Shown here piece by piece: positions 33,670 through 41,399 of a stretch of 64,000 nucleotides of DNA. The stretch spans positions 41,408 through 105,407 of the forward strand of contig JNWL01000021.1 of assembly GCA_000716465.1 (NCBI GenBank), written 5' to 3'. The notes below the pieces were generated by a model that worked only from the letters and a program-made list of their open reading frames with translations, had not been told where the DNA came from and made no database searches. Made by a program: the position numbers and the translations under genes. The stretch's first letter is position 1. Every line of letters starts with the position of its first letter. Origin of the DNA: Streptomyces bikiniensis. Lineage in GTDB: Bacteria > Actinomycetota > Actinomycetes > Streptomycetales > Streptomycetaceae.

Positions 33670-34854
33670 TCACAGGATCACGTGCGGCAGGAAGCGGGCG
33701 TACTCGTCGGTGACGGGCCCCGCCGACTCCCGGATGCCGAGGCCCGCCGCCTCGTCCCGGACGACCCACGCGCCGAGGACCACCCGGTTGCCGTCGAAGT
33801 CGGGCAGCGGGGCGAGGCCCTGGTAGCAGCAGGGCTCCCCGTCCCGTACGGAGGGCTCCGTCCCGGCCTCGTGCAGGGTGACGCCCTCGCCCTCGCGGCC
33901 GAGCAGCGGCTTGGCGGCCCAGCCGGTGGTGGCGGCGAGTTCGCGCGGTCCGTCGAGGTAGGCGGGCAGCAGGTTGGGGTGGTCCGGGTACAGCTCCCAC
34001 AGGATCGCGAGCAGCGCCTTGTTGGAGAGGAGCATCTTCCAGGCGGGCTCGATCCAGCAGGTGGTGCCGGTGCCGCCGCCGTTGTCGAGGGTGTCCAGGA
34101 CGTACGGGCCGAAGCGGTCGGTGGTCAGCCACTCCCACGGGTAGAGCTTGAAGCAGCTGCGGAGGAAGCGGAGCCGGTCGTCCACGAAGCGGCCCGAGAG
34201 CCGGTCCCAGCCGATCCGCTCGACGGAGAGCGCCTCGGTCTCCAGGCCGGCCTGCTGGGCGGTCTCGCGCAGGTACGCGACCGTCATCAGGTCCTCGCCG
34301 AGCTCGTCGCCCTCCGAGTGCGCGAAGTGGACGGGGCCGGGCGGCAGCAGGTGGGCCTGGCTCCGCCAGGCCTCCACGAGGCGTTCGTGGAGGGAGTTCC
34401 ACTGGTCGGCGCCGGGGAACCGCTCCTCCATCCAGAACCACTGCGGGCTCGCGGCCTCCACGAGGGAGGTGGGGGTGTCGGCGTTGTACTCCAGCATCTT
34501 GGCCGGCCCGGTGCCGTCGTAGCGGAGGTCGAACCGCCCGTATACGGAGGGGAGTTCGTCACGCCGCCGCCAGGACTCGGCGATCAGCCCGGCCAGCCGG
34601 GGGTCGGTGACGCCGAGCTCCGCGAAACGGTCCTTCTCCACGATGTGCGCGGCCGCCGCGAGGGACATCGCGTGCAGTTCCTCGACGACCTCCTCCAGCG
34701 CCTCGACCTCGGGCAGGGTGAAGGAGTAGTACGCGCTCTCGTCCCAGTACGGGCGCAGCGAACCGTCCGGGTAGCGGGTCAGCGGATAGACGAGCCCCTG
34801 CTCCTCGACCGTCCGCTGCCAGTCCGGGCGGGGTTCGATGGTGTGGCGTTCCAC
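33670..34854 (-). CDS. Glutathionylspermidine synthase-like ATP-grasp protein (YgiC type)
   Basis: A 394-aa protein of the GSP-synthase ATP-grasp family. Key blocks: YDGTGPAKMLEYNADTPTSL, NSLHERLVEAWRSQ, ILWELYPDHPNLLPAYLDGP and WAAKPLLGREGEGVTL, which carry the nucleotide and Mg binding elements. Streptomycetes do not make glutathione, so the substrate is probably another peptide or amine (inference). It is paired with the small lipoprotein upstream, as ygiB/ygiC are in enterobacteria. ATG at 34852-34854. Confidence 0.88.
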   Translation of the reverse strand: MERHTIEPRPDWQRTVEEQGLVYPLTRYPDGSLRPYWDESAYYSFTLPEVEALEEVVEELHAMSLAAAAHIVEKDRFAELGVTDPRLAGLIAESWRRRDELPSVYGRFDLRYDGTGPAKMLEYNADTPTSLVEAASPQWFWMEERFPGADQWNSLHERLVEAWRSQAHLLPPGPVHFAHSEGDELGEDLMTVAYLRETAQQAGLETEALSVERIGWDRLSGRFVDDRLRFLRSCFKLYPWEWLTTDRFGPYVLDTLDNGGGTGTTCWIEPAWKMLLSNKALLAILWELYPDHPNLLPAYLDGPRELAATTGWAAKPLLGREGEGVTLHEAGTEPSVRDGEPCCYQGLAPLPDFDGNRVVLGAWVVRDEAAGLGIRESAGPVTDEYARFLPHVIL

Positions 34855-34866
34855 GGTCCGGCCGCC

Positions 34867-35190
34867 TCAGCCGCCGCCGGTGCGGGAGCAGCCGAAGCCG
34901 CCGCTGTCGACGGCGGACTTGTTGAAGCTGCCGCCGCTCACCTTGTTGTCGCTGACGGAGCCACCGTAGTAGTAGGAGCCCCGGGGGGTGGCGACGGTGG
35001 TGCCGCTCCCGCTGGTACCGCTGCCGCTGCCGCTGCTTCCGCTGCCGCTGCCGCACTCGTAACGGGGCAGCTGCTCCCGGGTCAGCGGGTCGACGCACCG
35101 CTTGTCCGGTTCGGAACCGCACGCCGTGATCGTCGCCGCCAGGACGCCCATCCCGCCGAGCACCACCGTGCTCGACCTCAGCCTCCGCAT
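34867..35190 (-). CDS. Small lipoprotein, YgiB/DUF1190-like
   Basis: A 107-aa lipoprotein: signal peptide with lipobox LAATITAC, a short Cys-containing region (DKRCVDPLTREQLPRYEC), a GSGSGSSGSGSGT linker and a C-terminus GGSFNKSAVDSGGFGCSRTG that resembles the end of YgiB proteins. ATG at 35188-35190 with GGGGGAGG nine bases upstream. Co-directional with the ATP-grasp gene, 12 bp apart. Confidence 0.75.
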   Translation of the reverse strand: MRRLRSSTVVLGGMGVLAATITACGSEPDKRCVDPLTREQLPRYECGSGSGSSGSGSGTSGSGTTVATPRGSYYYGGSVSDNKVSGGSFNKSAVDSGGFGCSRTGGG

Positions 35191-35308
35191 GCCTGTCACC
35201 CTCCCCCTTCGCGGTCGCGATCCTCACCGCCGCGCACCTCACGGTCACACATGCCGCGGCCGTCAGTCTAGGCGGGTGCTTTCCGGTCCCAGGACCTAGA
35301 GTCATTTC

Positions 35309-36163
35309 GTGCTCCTCGGGATGATTTGTGCGTTTGCTTCAGCCATCTGCTACGGCACGGCTTCCGTCCTCCAGGCGGTGGCGGCCCGTGCCGCGGAGCC
35401 GGGCACGGGCGGCGGCGTGGACGTCGCGCTGCTGTGGCGGGCGGTGCGGCAGTGGCGCTATCTCGCCGGTCTCTGCCTCGACGGGCTGGGGTTCGTCCTC
35501 CAGGTCGTGGCCCTGCGGACGCTGCCGGTCTACGTGGTGGGCGCGGCCCTCGCGGCGAGCCTGGCGGTGACGGCGGTGGTCGCCTCGCGGGTCCTGCGGG
35601 TGCGGCTGAGCCGGGTGGAGTGGACGGCGGTGGCGGTGGTCTGCGCGGGGCTCGCGATGCTGGCGCTCGCCTCGGGCAGGGAGGGCCACCGGGCGGGGCC
35701 GGCGGGCCTGGACTGGGCGCTCCTGGGCGTCGTGGGCGGGATCCTGCTGCTCGGCGCGGCGGCCGGCCGGCTGCCGGAGCGCCCGCGCGCGCTCGTCCTC
35801 GGCCTGGGCGCGGGCTTCGGCTTCGGGGTGGTGGAGGTGGCGGTCCGCCTGGTCGACGGGGTGGACCTGACGGACCCGGCCCTGTACGCCCTCCTGACGG
35901 GCGGCGGGACGGCCTTCCTGCTCCTGACGTCGGCGCTCCAGCGGGGTTCGGTGACGACGGCGACGGCGGGGATGGTGCTCGGCGAGACGATCGGCCCGGC
36001 GGTGGTCGGGGTGGCCTGGCTCGGGGACACCACCCACCCGGGCCTCGGCCGGCTCGCGGTCACCGGCTTCGCGGTGGCGGTGGTGGGCTCCCTGATCCTG
36101 GCCCGCTTCGGCGAGGCGCCGGACCCGGGGCGGGAGGGCGGGCGCTCGCACCGGCCCGGATAG
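35309..36163 (+). CDS. DMT superfamily transporter
   Basis: A 284-aa protein with about nine or ten membrane helices in two EamA-like halves: MICAFASAICYGTASVLQAV, YVVGAALAASLAVTAVVASR, then FLLLTSALQRGSVTTATAGM and LGETIGPAVVGVAWLGD. Substrate unknown. GTG at 35309 without an obvious RBS. Confidence 0.87.
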   Translation: MLLGMICAFASAICYGTASVLQAVAARAAEPGTGGGVDVALLWRAVRQWRYLAGLCLDGLGFVLQVVALRTLPVYVVGAALAASLAVTAVVASRVLRVRLSRVEWTAVAVVCAGLAMLALASGREGHRAGPAGLDWALLGVVGGILLLGAAAGRLPERPRALVLGLGAGFGFGVVEVAVRLVDGVDLTDPALYALLTGGGTAFLLLTSALQRGSVTTATAGMVLGETIGPAVVGVAWLGDTTHPGLGRLAVTGFAVAVVGSLILARFGEAPDPGREGGRSHRPG

Positions 36164-36257
36164 CCGGACGGGAGCGGCCGCGTGCGAGGATCCGGCCGGC
36201 TGACGGGCTCCGGCGCGCCGGGGGTGTGCGGGTACGGCCCCCCTCAGGCCCGCGGGC

Positions 36258-36503
36258 TCAATCCGCCCCGCACGGATCGGACTCCGACTCGGCTTCGGCC
36301 TCGGCGGCGAAGTCGGCGGGTCGTCCGTCGGTGCCGGGAAGCGCCGACGGGTCGCAGGGAGGGGGCGTCGTGACGGATTCCCAGACGAGGGGAGGCCCCG
36401 GCCGGGTGCTCCCTTCGAGCACCTCGGTGGCGACGGCACCGGCGACGCCCACCAGCACCGCCCCCGCCACCAGCCACCGCCCGACACGACTCACCGCCAC
36501 CAC
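36258..36503 (-). CDS. Small membrane-anchored acidic protein
   Basis: About 81 aa from GTG at 36503, with GAGGG seven bases upstream. One helix (VGRWLVAGAVLVGVAGAVAT) and an acidic tail (PADFAAEAEAESESDPCGAD). No family recognised. The start could lie upstream at ATG 36575. Confidence 0.5.
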   Translation of the reverse strand: MVAVSRVGRWLVAGAVLVGVAGAVATEVLEGSTRPGPPLVWESVTTPPPCDPSALPGTDGRPADFAAEAEAESESDPCGAD

Positions 36504-36632
36504 CCCGCATCCCTCGCACGACGCCACCCGGCCGAACGCCCGTACACCGTAGCCCCGTACGGCATCAGCGCCCATGTCTCCGGGCCCCACGCCCCGTGGG
36601 GGGCGCCGGCGGTGTCTGGCAGAGTGCGGACC

Positions 36633-37370
36633 ATGTTGCAGGTGTGCCTGAACGGAGTACGGAGCCGGGACGAGGGCCGTCACATCCCGCTGAGTCCGGC
36701 CGAGTTGGCGGCCGAGGCGGTACGGGCGGTGGAGGCCGGAGCGGAGGACGTGCACCTCCACCCCCGAGGGGCCGACGGGCTCGACTCGCTGGAGCCCGGG
36801 GCGGTCGGTGAAGCGGTGGGGGCGGTGCGGGCCGCCCTACCGGCAGGGGTACGGGTCGGGGTCACCACCGGGGCCTGGGCGGCGCCGGACCCGGAGAGGC
36901 GGGTCGAGCTGGTCCGGGCCTGGACGGTGCTGCCCGACCACGCCTCGGTGAACTGGCACGAGGAGGGCGCCGAGGCGGTGGCGGACGCGCTGCTGGAGCG
37001 CGGGATCGGGGTCGAGGCCGGCGTCTGGTCGGGGACCGACGGCGCCCGCCGGTTCCGTGCCTGGCCGTCGGCCCACCGGGTGCTGCGGGTCCTGGCCGAG
37101 GTGACCGACACCGACCCGGCCACGGCGGCGGCCACCGCCACGGCCCTGCTGCGGGAACTGGGCGACGACCTCCCGGCCCCCCTGCTCCTGCACGGCGAGG
37201 ACGGCGGCGCCTGGCCCGTGCTGCACGTGGCGGCCGCCCTGGGCCTGCCCACCAGGATCGGCCTGGAGGACGCCCTGACCCTGCCGGACGGCTCCCCCGC
37301 GCCGGGCAACGCCCACCTCGTGCGGGCGGCCCGGGGGATCCTCGACGAGCACCGCACCCGACGTCCTTGA
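36633..37370 (+). CDS. 3-keto-5-aminohexanoate cleavage (BKACE) family protein
   Basis: A 245-aa TIM-barrel lyase. MLQVCLNGVRSRDEGRHIPL is the opening strand, GAEDVHLHPRGADGLDS carries the metal-binding HxH, and VGVTTGAW, HASVNWHEEGAEA and TRIGLEDAL follow. BKACE enzymes split beta-keto acids with acetyl-CoA; which one is used here is unknown. Shorter than the usual 270-300 aa, especially at the C-terminus. Confidence 0.82.
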   Translation: MLQVCLNGVRSRDEGRHIPLSPAELAAEAVRAVEAGAEDVHLHPRGADGLDSLEPGAVGEAVGAVRAALPAGVRVGVTTGAWAAPDPERRVELVRAWTVLPDHASVNWHEEGAEAVADALLERGIGVEAGVWSGTDGARRFRAWPSAHRVLRVLAEVTDTDPATAAATATALLRELGDDLPAPLLLHGEDGGAWPVLHVAAALGLPTRIGLEDALTLPDGSPAPGNAHLVRAARGILDEHRTRRP

Positions 37371-37382
37371 GCCCACCCGGGA

Positions 37383-37458
37383 CACCCGCACCCGCACCCG
37401 CACCCGCACCCGCACCCGCACCCGCACCCGCACCCGCACCCGCACCCGCACCCGCACC
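37383..37458. repeat. (CACCCG)n hexanucleotide array
   Basis: About 12 perfect copies of CACCCG in the gap between convergent stops. The minus strand is (GGGTGC)n, a regular run of G-triplets able to form G-quadruplexes. Confidence 0.95.
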
Positions 37459-37477
37459 CCGAACGATCGCGGCACCG

Positions 37478-38584
37478 CTAAGCGGACCGCACTTCGGACA
37501 TCAACAGGCGCAGGGTCAGCGAGTGCTTCTCCGGAGGCAGGGCGTCGAGCGCCGCGCGGGCGTACGCGACTCCGCCGGCTCGGTCGCCGGACCGGGCGAG
37601 CATCAGCCCCCGGTGCATTTCGAGGTGGGTGGCGAACCTCGGGAGGGAGCCGGGAAGTTCCCGGCGAGCGGTGTCCTGCGCGTCGACGGCCGTCGACTCG
37701 TCTCCGAGGCGTGCGGCGAGGAGGGACGTGAAGACGTTCATGCGCCACCACGGCACCGCGTAGTCCGAGGTCTGCTCGTACGACCCCGCGGAGTCGAAGA
37801 TGCGCCGCCCCTGGTCCATGAGGCGCCGAGCGGTGTCCCGGTCTCCACGGAGAGCCGCCGCGTGGGCCTTGCCCATGATCGCGTTCAGGAGCCCGAGCGA
37901 GGGCTTGTCGCTGATTCCCATGGCCTGGTCGGCGAACAGGTCCGCCATCCCGAGGGACGCCCCCTCGTACCCGAGCGCGATCGCGGCGCGCCCCCGGACC
38001 CATACGCGGGCCTGGTCGTCCCCCGACCGGTCGGCGGCCTCCGCCGCGAGCCGGTACCAGGTGACCGCGCGGCTGCCGTCGGATCCCGGGAACGTCTTCG
38101 CGTACAGCGTCATCAACCTGGCTCCGACCGACCACAGTCGTGGATGCTCAAGCTGCTGCTGCACGACGACGAGTTCGCCGGACACGCGGCGCTGGATGTC
38201 GGCCGCACCCAGGCTCATGTACTCGGTGCCGTACGTGGCGAGCTTCTCCTCCCAGCCCTCGATCGTCGGCCCGCCGTGCAGCCGGGCCCCGAAACCGGCC
38301 GCCAGCAGGTCCGATGCCACGATCGGCGCTATGGCCGTGGCGGCCACGTCCGACAGAAAGGTACGACGCTTCATCTCGCCCTCAAGGACAGCCAGGGGTA
38401 CGTCCAGGACAGCGGAGAGACACCGAAGGTAGAAGCCGCCCGGCCGCACCTTCGAACGCTCCCACCGACTGATGTACTCCCGATCGACATTCGTCCGGAA
38501 CGCTTCGTTGATCTCCTGCGCGAGCCGCCCCTGCGACCACCCTCGGGCCGTACGCAGATCTCGGATCAAGGCACCGACGCTCAT
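37478..38584 (-). CDS. XRE regulator with helical repeat domain
   Basis: A 368-aa regulator. N-terminal XRE HTH: LIRDLRTARGWSQGRLAQEI, then REYISRWERSKVRPGGFYLR. The MKRRTFLSDVAATAIAPIVA segment follows, as in many streptomycete regulators of this class, then helical repeats (SRAVTWYRLAAEAADRSGDD, ALRGDRDTARRLMDQGRRIF). It is divergent from the small-gene/methyltransferase operon and lies beside paired direct repeats that are its likely operators. Confidence 0.9.
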   Translation of the reverse strand: MSVGALIRDLRTARGWSQGRLAQEINEAFRTNVDREYISRWERSKVRPGGFYLRCLSAVLDVPLAVLEGEMKRRTFLSDVAATAIAPIVASDLLAAGFGARLHGGPTIEGWEEKLATYGTEYMSLGAADIQRRVSGELVVVQQQLEHPRLWSVGARLMTLYAKTFPGSDGSRAVTWYRLAAEAADRSGDDQARVWVRGRAAIALGYEGASLGMADLFADQAMGISDKPSLGLLNAIMGKAHAAALRGDRDTARRLMDQGRRIFDSAGSYEQTSDYAVPWWRMNVFTSLLAARLGDESTAVDAQDTARRELPGSLPRFATHLEMHRGLMLARSGDRAGGVAYARAALDALPPEKHSLTLRLLMSEVRSA

Positions 38585-38593
38585 GCGGACATC

Positions 38594-38665
38594 TTGCCCT
38601 TACTTTTGCCCTGAGGGTGTGAACGGACTGTGTCCAGGGCCGACTTGCCCCTAGCAATGCCCCTA
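38594..38665. promoter_or_regulatory. Two pairs of TTGCCCYTA direct repeats
   Basis: TTGCCCTTA (38594-38602) and TTGCCCTGA (38606-38614) form one pair; TTGCCCCTA (38645-38653) and ATGCCCCTA (38657-38665) form the second. Both pairs have 12-bp spacing and the pairs are 51 bp apart, in the divergent region between the XRE gene and the small-gene operon. Probable XRE binding sites. Confidence 0.65.
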
Positions 38666-38724
38666 GTCACTCTGCGTGAGAACCGAAACGCTCTGTGCCA
38701 TCACGACGTGAGGGACGGTGAGAC

Positions 38725-38955
38725 GTGTCGGACGACGAGTGGACGCCGATCGCGAGGTGCTACGTGGTCGATACCAGTTCGAGCCCACCCCGATTCGGTA
38801 AGGTGACGCGCTGCCACGGAGGAAGCGTGTTCCTGCGGCCTCCGGGTGGCGGTGCCGAGTGGGCGGCGTCGCCCGAGGAGGTGCGGCGGCCCACCGAGGC
38901 CGAGTGGGCGCGCATCCGTGTCGTCACCACTCCCGTACGGGTGGTGGGTCCGTGA
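38725..38955 (+). CDS. Small hypothetical protein (RiPP-like operon gene 1)
   Basis: A 76-aa protein: MSDDEWTPIARCYVVDTSSS, then a beta-rich part (GKVTRCHGGSVFLRPPGGGA) and EEVRRPTEAEWARIRV. No family recognised. GTG at 38725; its stop overlaps the next GTG by four bases. Confidence 0.7.
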   Translation: MSDDEWTPIARCYVVDTSSSPPRFGKVTRCHGGSVFLRPPGGGAEWAASPEEVRRPTEAEWARIRVVTTPVRVVGP

Positions 38956-39224
38956 CCGGAGAACAGCCCCTCCTCGGCGCCGCGCCGCTCGTCCTCTCCG
39001 CAGACCACGAGTTGCGCCCCCGCCCCGAGCCGGCCCCCGGGTGCACCCCGTGCGCGTACCTGGCGAACTGGTTCGACCACTACATGCGCGGGGGCCCGCA
39101 GCACGACGAGTCCGCCGCCGTGGACTGCGTGGTGGAGATCCGGAACCATCCGCACGATCCGCCGAAGATGACGCTGAAGGACACCGGCCCGACCGGCGAA
39201 CAAAGCCGGGAGGCGGTGCAGTGA
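38952..39224 (+). CDS. Small hypothetical protein (RiPP-like operon gene 2)
   Basis: A 90-aa protein with PGCTPCAYLANWFDHYMRGG and AVDCVVEIRNHPHDPP. CxxC plus later Cys/His could bind zinc. GTG at 38952 overlaps the previous stop (GTGA), and its own stop overlaps the next GTG, so the operon is translationally coupled. Confidence 0.7.
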   Translation: MTGEQPLLGAAPLVLSADHELRPRPEPAPGCTPCAYLANWFDHYMRGGPQHDESAAVDCVVEIRNHPHDPPKMTLKDTGPTGEQSREAVQ

Positions 39225-39449
39225 GCAGGATCTTCGACCTGGTCGACTGGACCCTGCGGCCCGACCGGGAGCGTTCGAAGGCGCCCGCCCGTCTCCGGGG
39301 GCCGCCTCGGCGACGGGCGGGCGGAACCGGATTGGACCGGTGTCCCGCCGACTCCCGAAGCGGTACACCCGCCCTGGTGGGGCTCACGTGGGACACGAGA
39401 CCACCCGGCGGGCTCTCAGGAAGTTCGGACCGAGGAAAGGATCGACATC
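39221..39449 (+). pseudogene. Operon gene 3, reading frame uncertain
   Basis: GTG at 39221 overlaps the previous TGA and reads MSRIFDLVDWTLRPDRERSK with good GC3. After about residue 30 the frame degrades. A plus-strand frame ending just before the peptide ATG (GVPPTPEAVHPPWWGSRGTR) has better coding look, which suggests a frameshift around 39300. If the first frame were kept it would overrun both the peptide and methyltransferase starts. Confidence 0.4.
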
Positions 39450-39584
39450 ATGGGTTGGGGAACGGGCAAGGGCGGAAGCGGCGGAAGTGGACAGCACTCC
39501 GGCAACAAGGACCCCGGCGAGTCCAAGCCGTCGCCCGACACCGCCAAGCCGAAGGACCCGCCGAAGCACAAGAAGGACGAGTAG
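39450..39584 (+). CDS. 44-aa Gly/Lys/Asp-rich peptide, candidate RiPP precursor
   Basis: The peptide is MGWGTGKGGSGGSGQHSGNK followed by DPGESKPSPDTAKPKDPPKH and KKDE. It is hydrophilic, lacks Cys, and carries four Asp (NKD, SPD, PKD, KKD). AGGAAAGG lies in front of the ATG. The PIMT-like methyltransferase gene begins 9 bp after its stop. In graspetide, lanthipeptide and imiditide clusters such methyltransferases convert Asp in a precursor to aspartimide; a role for this peptide as the substrate is inference. Confidence 0.65.
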   Translation: MGWGTGKGGSGGSGQHSGNKDPGESKPSPDTAKPKDPPKHKKDE

Positions 39585-39593
39585 GCGATCGCG

Positions 39594-40751
39594 ATGAACG
39601 ACAGTTCGACGGACATCGCCCTGCGCGCACTGCTCGGTGAGGTGAGCGCCGACCTGGGCGACCTGGAACCGCGTCTGGTGCAGGCCGCGTGGGCGGTGAG
39701 GCGCCACCGCTTCCTGCCCGACCGGTTATGGATCGGGGACGGCCTGGAACCGTGTGATCGTGCGGCTTCGCCGGAGGCCTGGCTGCGTGCCGCGTACGCC
39801 GACGAGCCGGCTGTGACACAGGTCAACGACGGGGGAAGCCCGGACGGAGAACGGTGGCCGTCGAGTTCCGCGAGTGCCCCGAGCATCGTGTTCCGCATGC
39901 TCCGCATGCTGGACGCGGGGCCGAACCACAGGGTCCTGGAGATCGGCACGGGGACCGGATGGAACGCGGGGCTCCTGACCCATGTCGTCGGCCCGGGCAA
40001 CGTGACGAGCGTCGAGGTGGACCCCGTACTGGCGGCGGAGGCCCGGGACCGGCTGCGTGAGGAAGGGCTCGACGCGACGGTCGTCACCGGGGACGGGGCG
40101 GAGGGGTGCACGGGCAACGCTCCGTACGACCGCCTCGTGGCCACGTGCTCCGTACGTTCCGTGCCGCGTCCGTGGCTCGCCCAGGTGAAGCCCGGCGGTG
40201 TGATCCTCGCACCGTGGGAATCGCCCTGGCTCTGCTTCGGGTTGCTCCGCCTGATCGTGAACGGCGGGGTCGCGGAAGGACCGTTCTCGCCTCACTCCGC
40301 GTTCATGCTCATGCGGGGGCAGCGGACCGACCTCCGGATCTTCCGGGACGTCGTACGTGACGACCACCGGCCCGACGAATCGGCCACCACCCTTTCGCCC
40401 CGAAAGGTGGCCGGGAGCGACTTCGACGCACAGTTCGCCATCGGCCTTCAGCTCCGGGACGTATGGCGGGCATGGCACGAGAATCCTGTAGAAGGGGTCG
40501 AGACCCGACTGTGGGTGGCGACGACGGACGCCACGTCGTGGGCGGCCATCGACTGGGACGGGAAGTCCGAGGACCGTTTCACGGTATGGCAGTACGGGCC
40601 CCGCCGTCTGTGGAACGAGGTGGAAGCGGCCTACGCCTGGTGGACGCTGCACAACCGTCCGGGCCCGGACCGATTCGGCCTGACCGTGACTCCTGAGGGG
40701 CAAACCGCGTGGCTGGACACGTCACGTCGGCCCGTTCCCGCGTCCGGCTGA
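39594..40751 (+). CDS. PIMT-like (isoaspartyl-type) methyltransferase with C-terminal extension
   Basis: A 385-aa protein. The PIMT core has WPSSSASAPSIVFRMLRMLD in the place of the SxP motif, motif I VLEIGTGTGWNAGLLTHVVG, VTSVEVDPVLAAEARDRLRE and YDRLVATCSVRSVPRPWLAQ. Housekeeping PIMTs end near residue 215; this one adds about 150 residues (FDAQFAIGLQLRDVWRAWHE, then VWQYGPRRLWNEVEAAYAWW), as in the methyltransferases of RiPP clusters. The neighbouring 44-aa peptide strengthens a peptide-modifying role. No ATP-grasp, LanB/LanM or protease gene is present. Confidence 0.85.
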   Translation: MNDSSTDIALRALLGEVSADLGDLEPRLVQAAWAVRRHRFLPDRLWIGDGLEPCDRAASPEAWLRAAYADEPAVTQVNDGGSPDGERWPSSSASAPSIVFRMLRMLDAGPNHRVLEIGTGTGWNAGLLTHVVGPGNVTSVEVDPVLAAEARDRLREEGLDATVVTGDGAEGCTGNAPYDRLVATCSVRSVPRPWLAQVKPGGVILAPWESPWLCFGLLRLIVNGGVAEGPFSPHSAFMLMRGQRTDLRIFRDVVRDDHRPDESATTLSPRKVAGSDFDAQFAIGLQLRDVWRAWHENPVEGVETRLWVATTDATSWAAIDWDGKSEDRFTVWQYGPRRLWNEVEAAYAWWTLHNRPGPDRFGLTVTPEGQTAWLDTSRRPVPASG

Positions 40752-40944
40752 TCGCAAGGCCGGCCCCGTCCGTGCACTGCTCCATGGCGCGCGGACGGGG
40801 CTCCCCTGTTGTGCAGAGCGGATCCGTGTCACGGCGCACGGTCATGCACTGCCGGATCCCGCTCCGGACTGGGAAGAGACGTCCGGAACGGACATGATCG
40901 TCCGCCCTGCGAAGTACGGACTGCCTTCCTTCGCGGGAGGCCAC

Positions 40945-41223
40945 CTAACCGTTCCGGCGCTCGTCCTCACCAGTCCGGTCGGCAGGCTCGGTCACGTACG
41001 AGCCCCGACCCGTCACGGTATAGATGAGCCCTTGCTCGCGGAGTACCGAGAGAGCACGGCGAGCGGTTTCCCGCGCGACGCCGTACAACTCCGTCAGCGC
41101 CTTCTCCGACGGAAGCGGACGCCCCGGGGGCAGGTCACCGCGCTCGATCTCGGTGGCCAGATCGGCAGCGATCTGCCGGTAGGGAGGCTCCGGGGCCCGG
41201 TGATCAATTTCTCTCGCTGACAT
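40945..41223 (-). CDS. GntR family transcriptional regulator (short)
   Basis: A 92-aa protein that is almost only the winged helix: YRQIAADLATEIERGDLPPG, then SEKALTELYGVARETARRAL and IYTVTGRGSYVTEP. No effector domain. Typical of small GntR regulators on streptomycete plasmids and islands. Divergent from the 125-aa gene across a region with 10-bp iterons. Confidence 0.9.
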   Translation of the reverse strand: MSAREIDHRAPEPPYRQIAADLATEIERGDLPPGRPLPSEKALTELYGVARETARRALSVLREQGLIYTVTGRGSYVTEPADRTGEDERRNG

Positions 41224-41262
41224 AGCGAAAGCGTAGACAACGCGCTACTCCCTGCTCGACTT

Positions 41263-41300
41263 CTAGGCAAGACCAGACAGGGCTAGACGCACCTAGACAG
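41263..41300. promoter_or_regulatory. 10-bp spaced CTAGAC iterons
   Basis: CAGAC (41274-41278), TAGAC (41284-41288) and TAGAC (41294-41298) recur exactly every 10 bp, with a related CTAGGCAAGAC at about 41262. One helical turn spacing on one face of the DNA suggests cooperative binding by the GntR protein. Confidence 0.55.
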
Positions 41301-41399
41301 GTTGGCTCAATATGACTCCGCACACAGAGGTGCCCCGGAGGGCCGCTTAGGACCGGTCCTCCGGGGCTTCGCCGATCAGCTGATAGGAGCTGAAACGAC

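Noticed and set aside
37383..37458. Possible CRISPR-like or iteron array
   Set aside because: A pure hexamer without spacers; a microsatellite.
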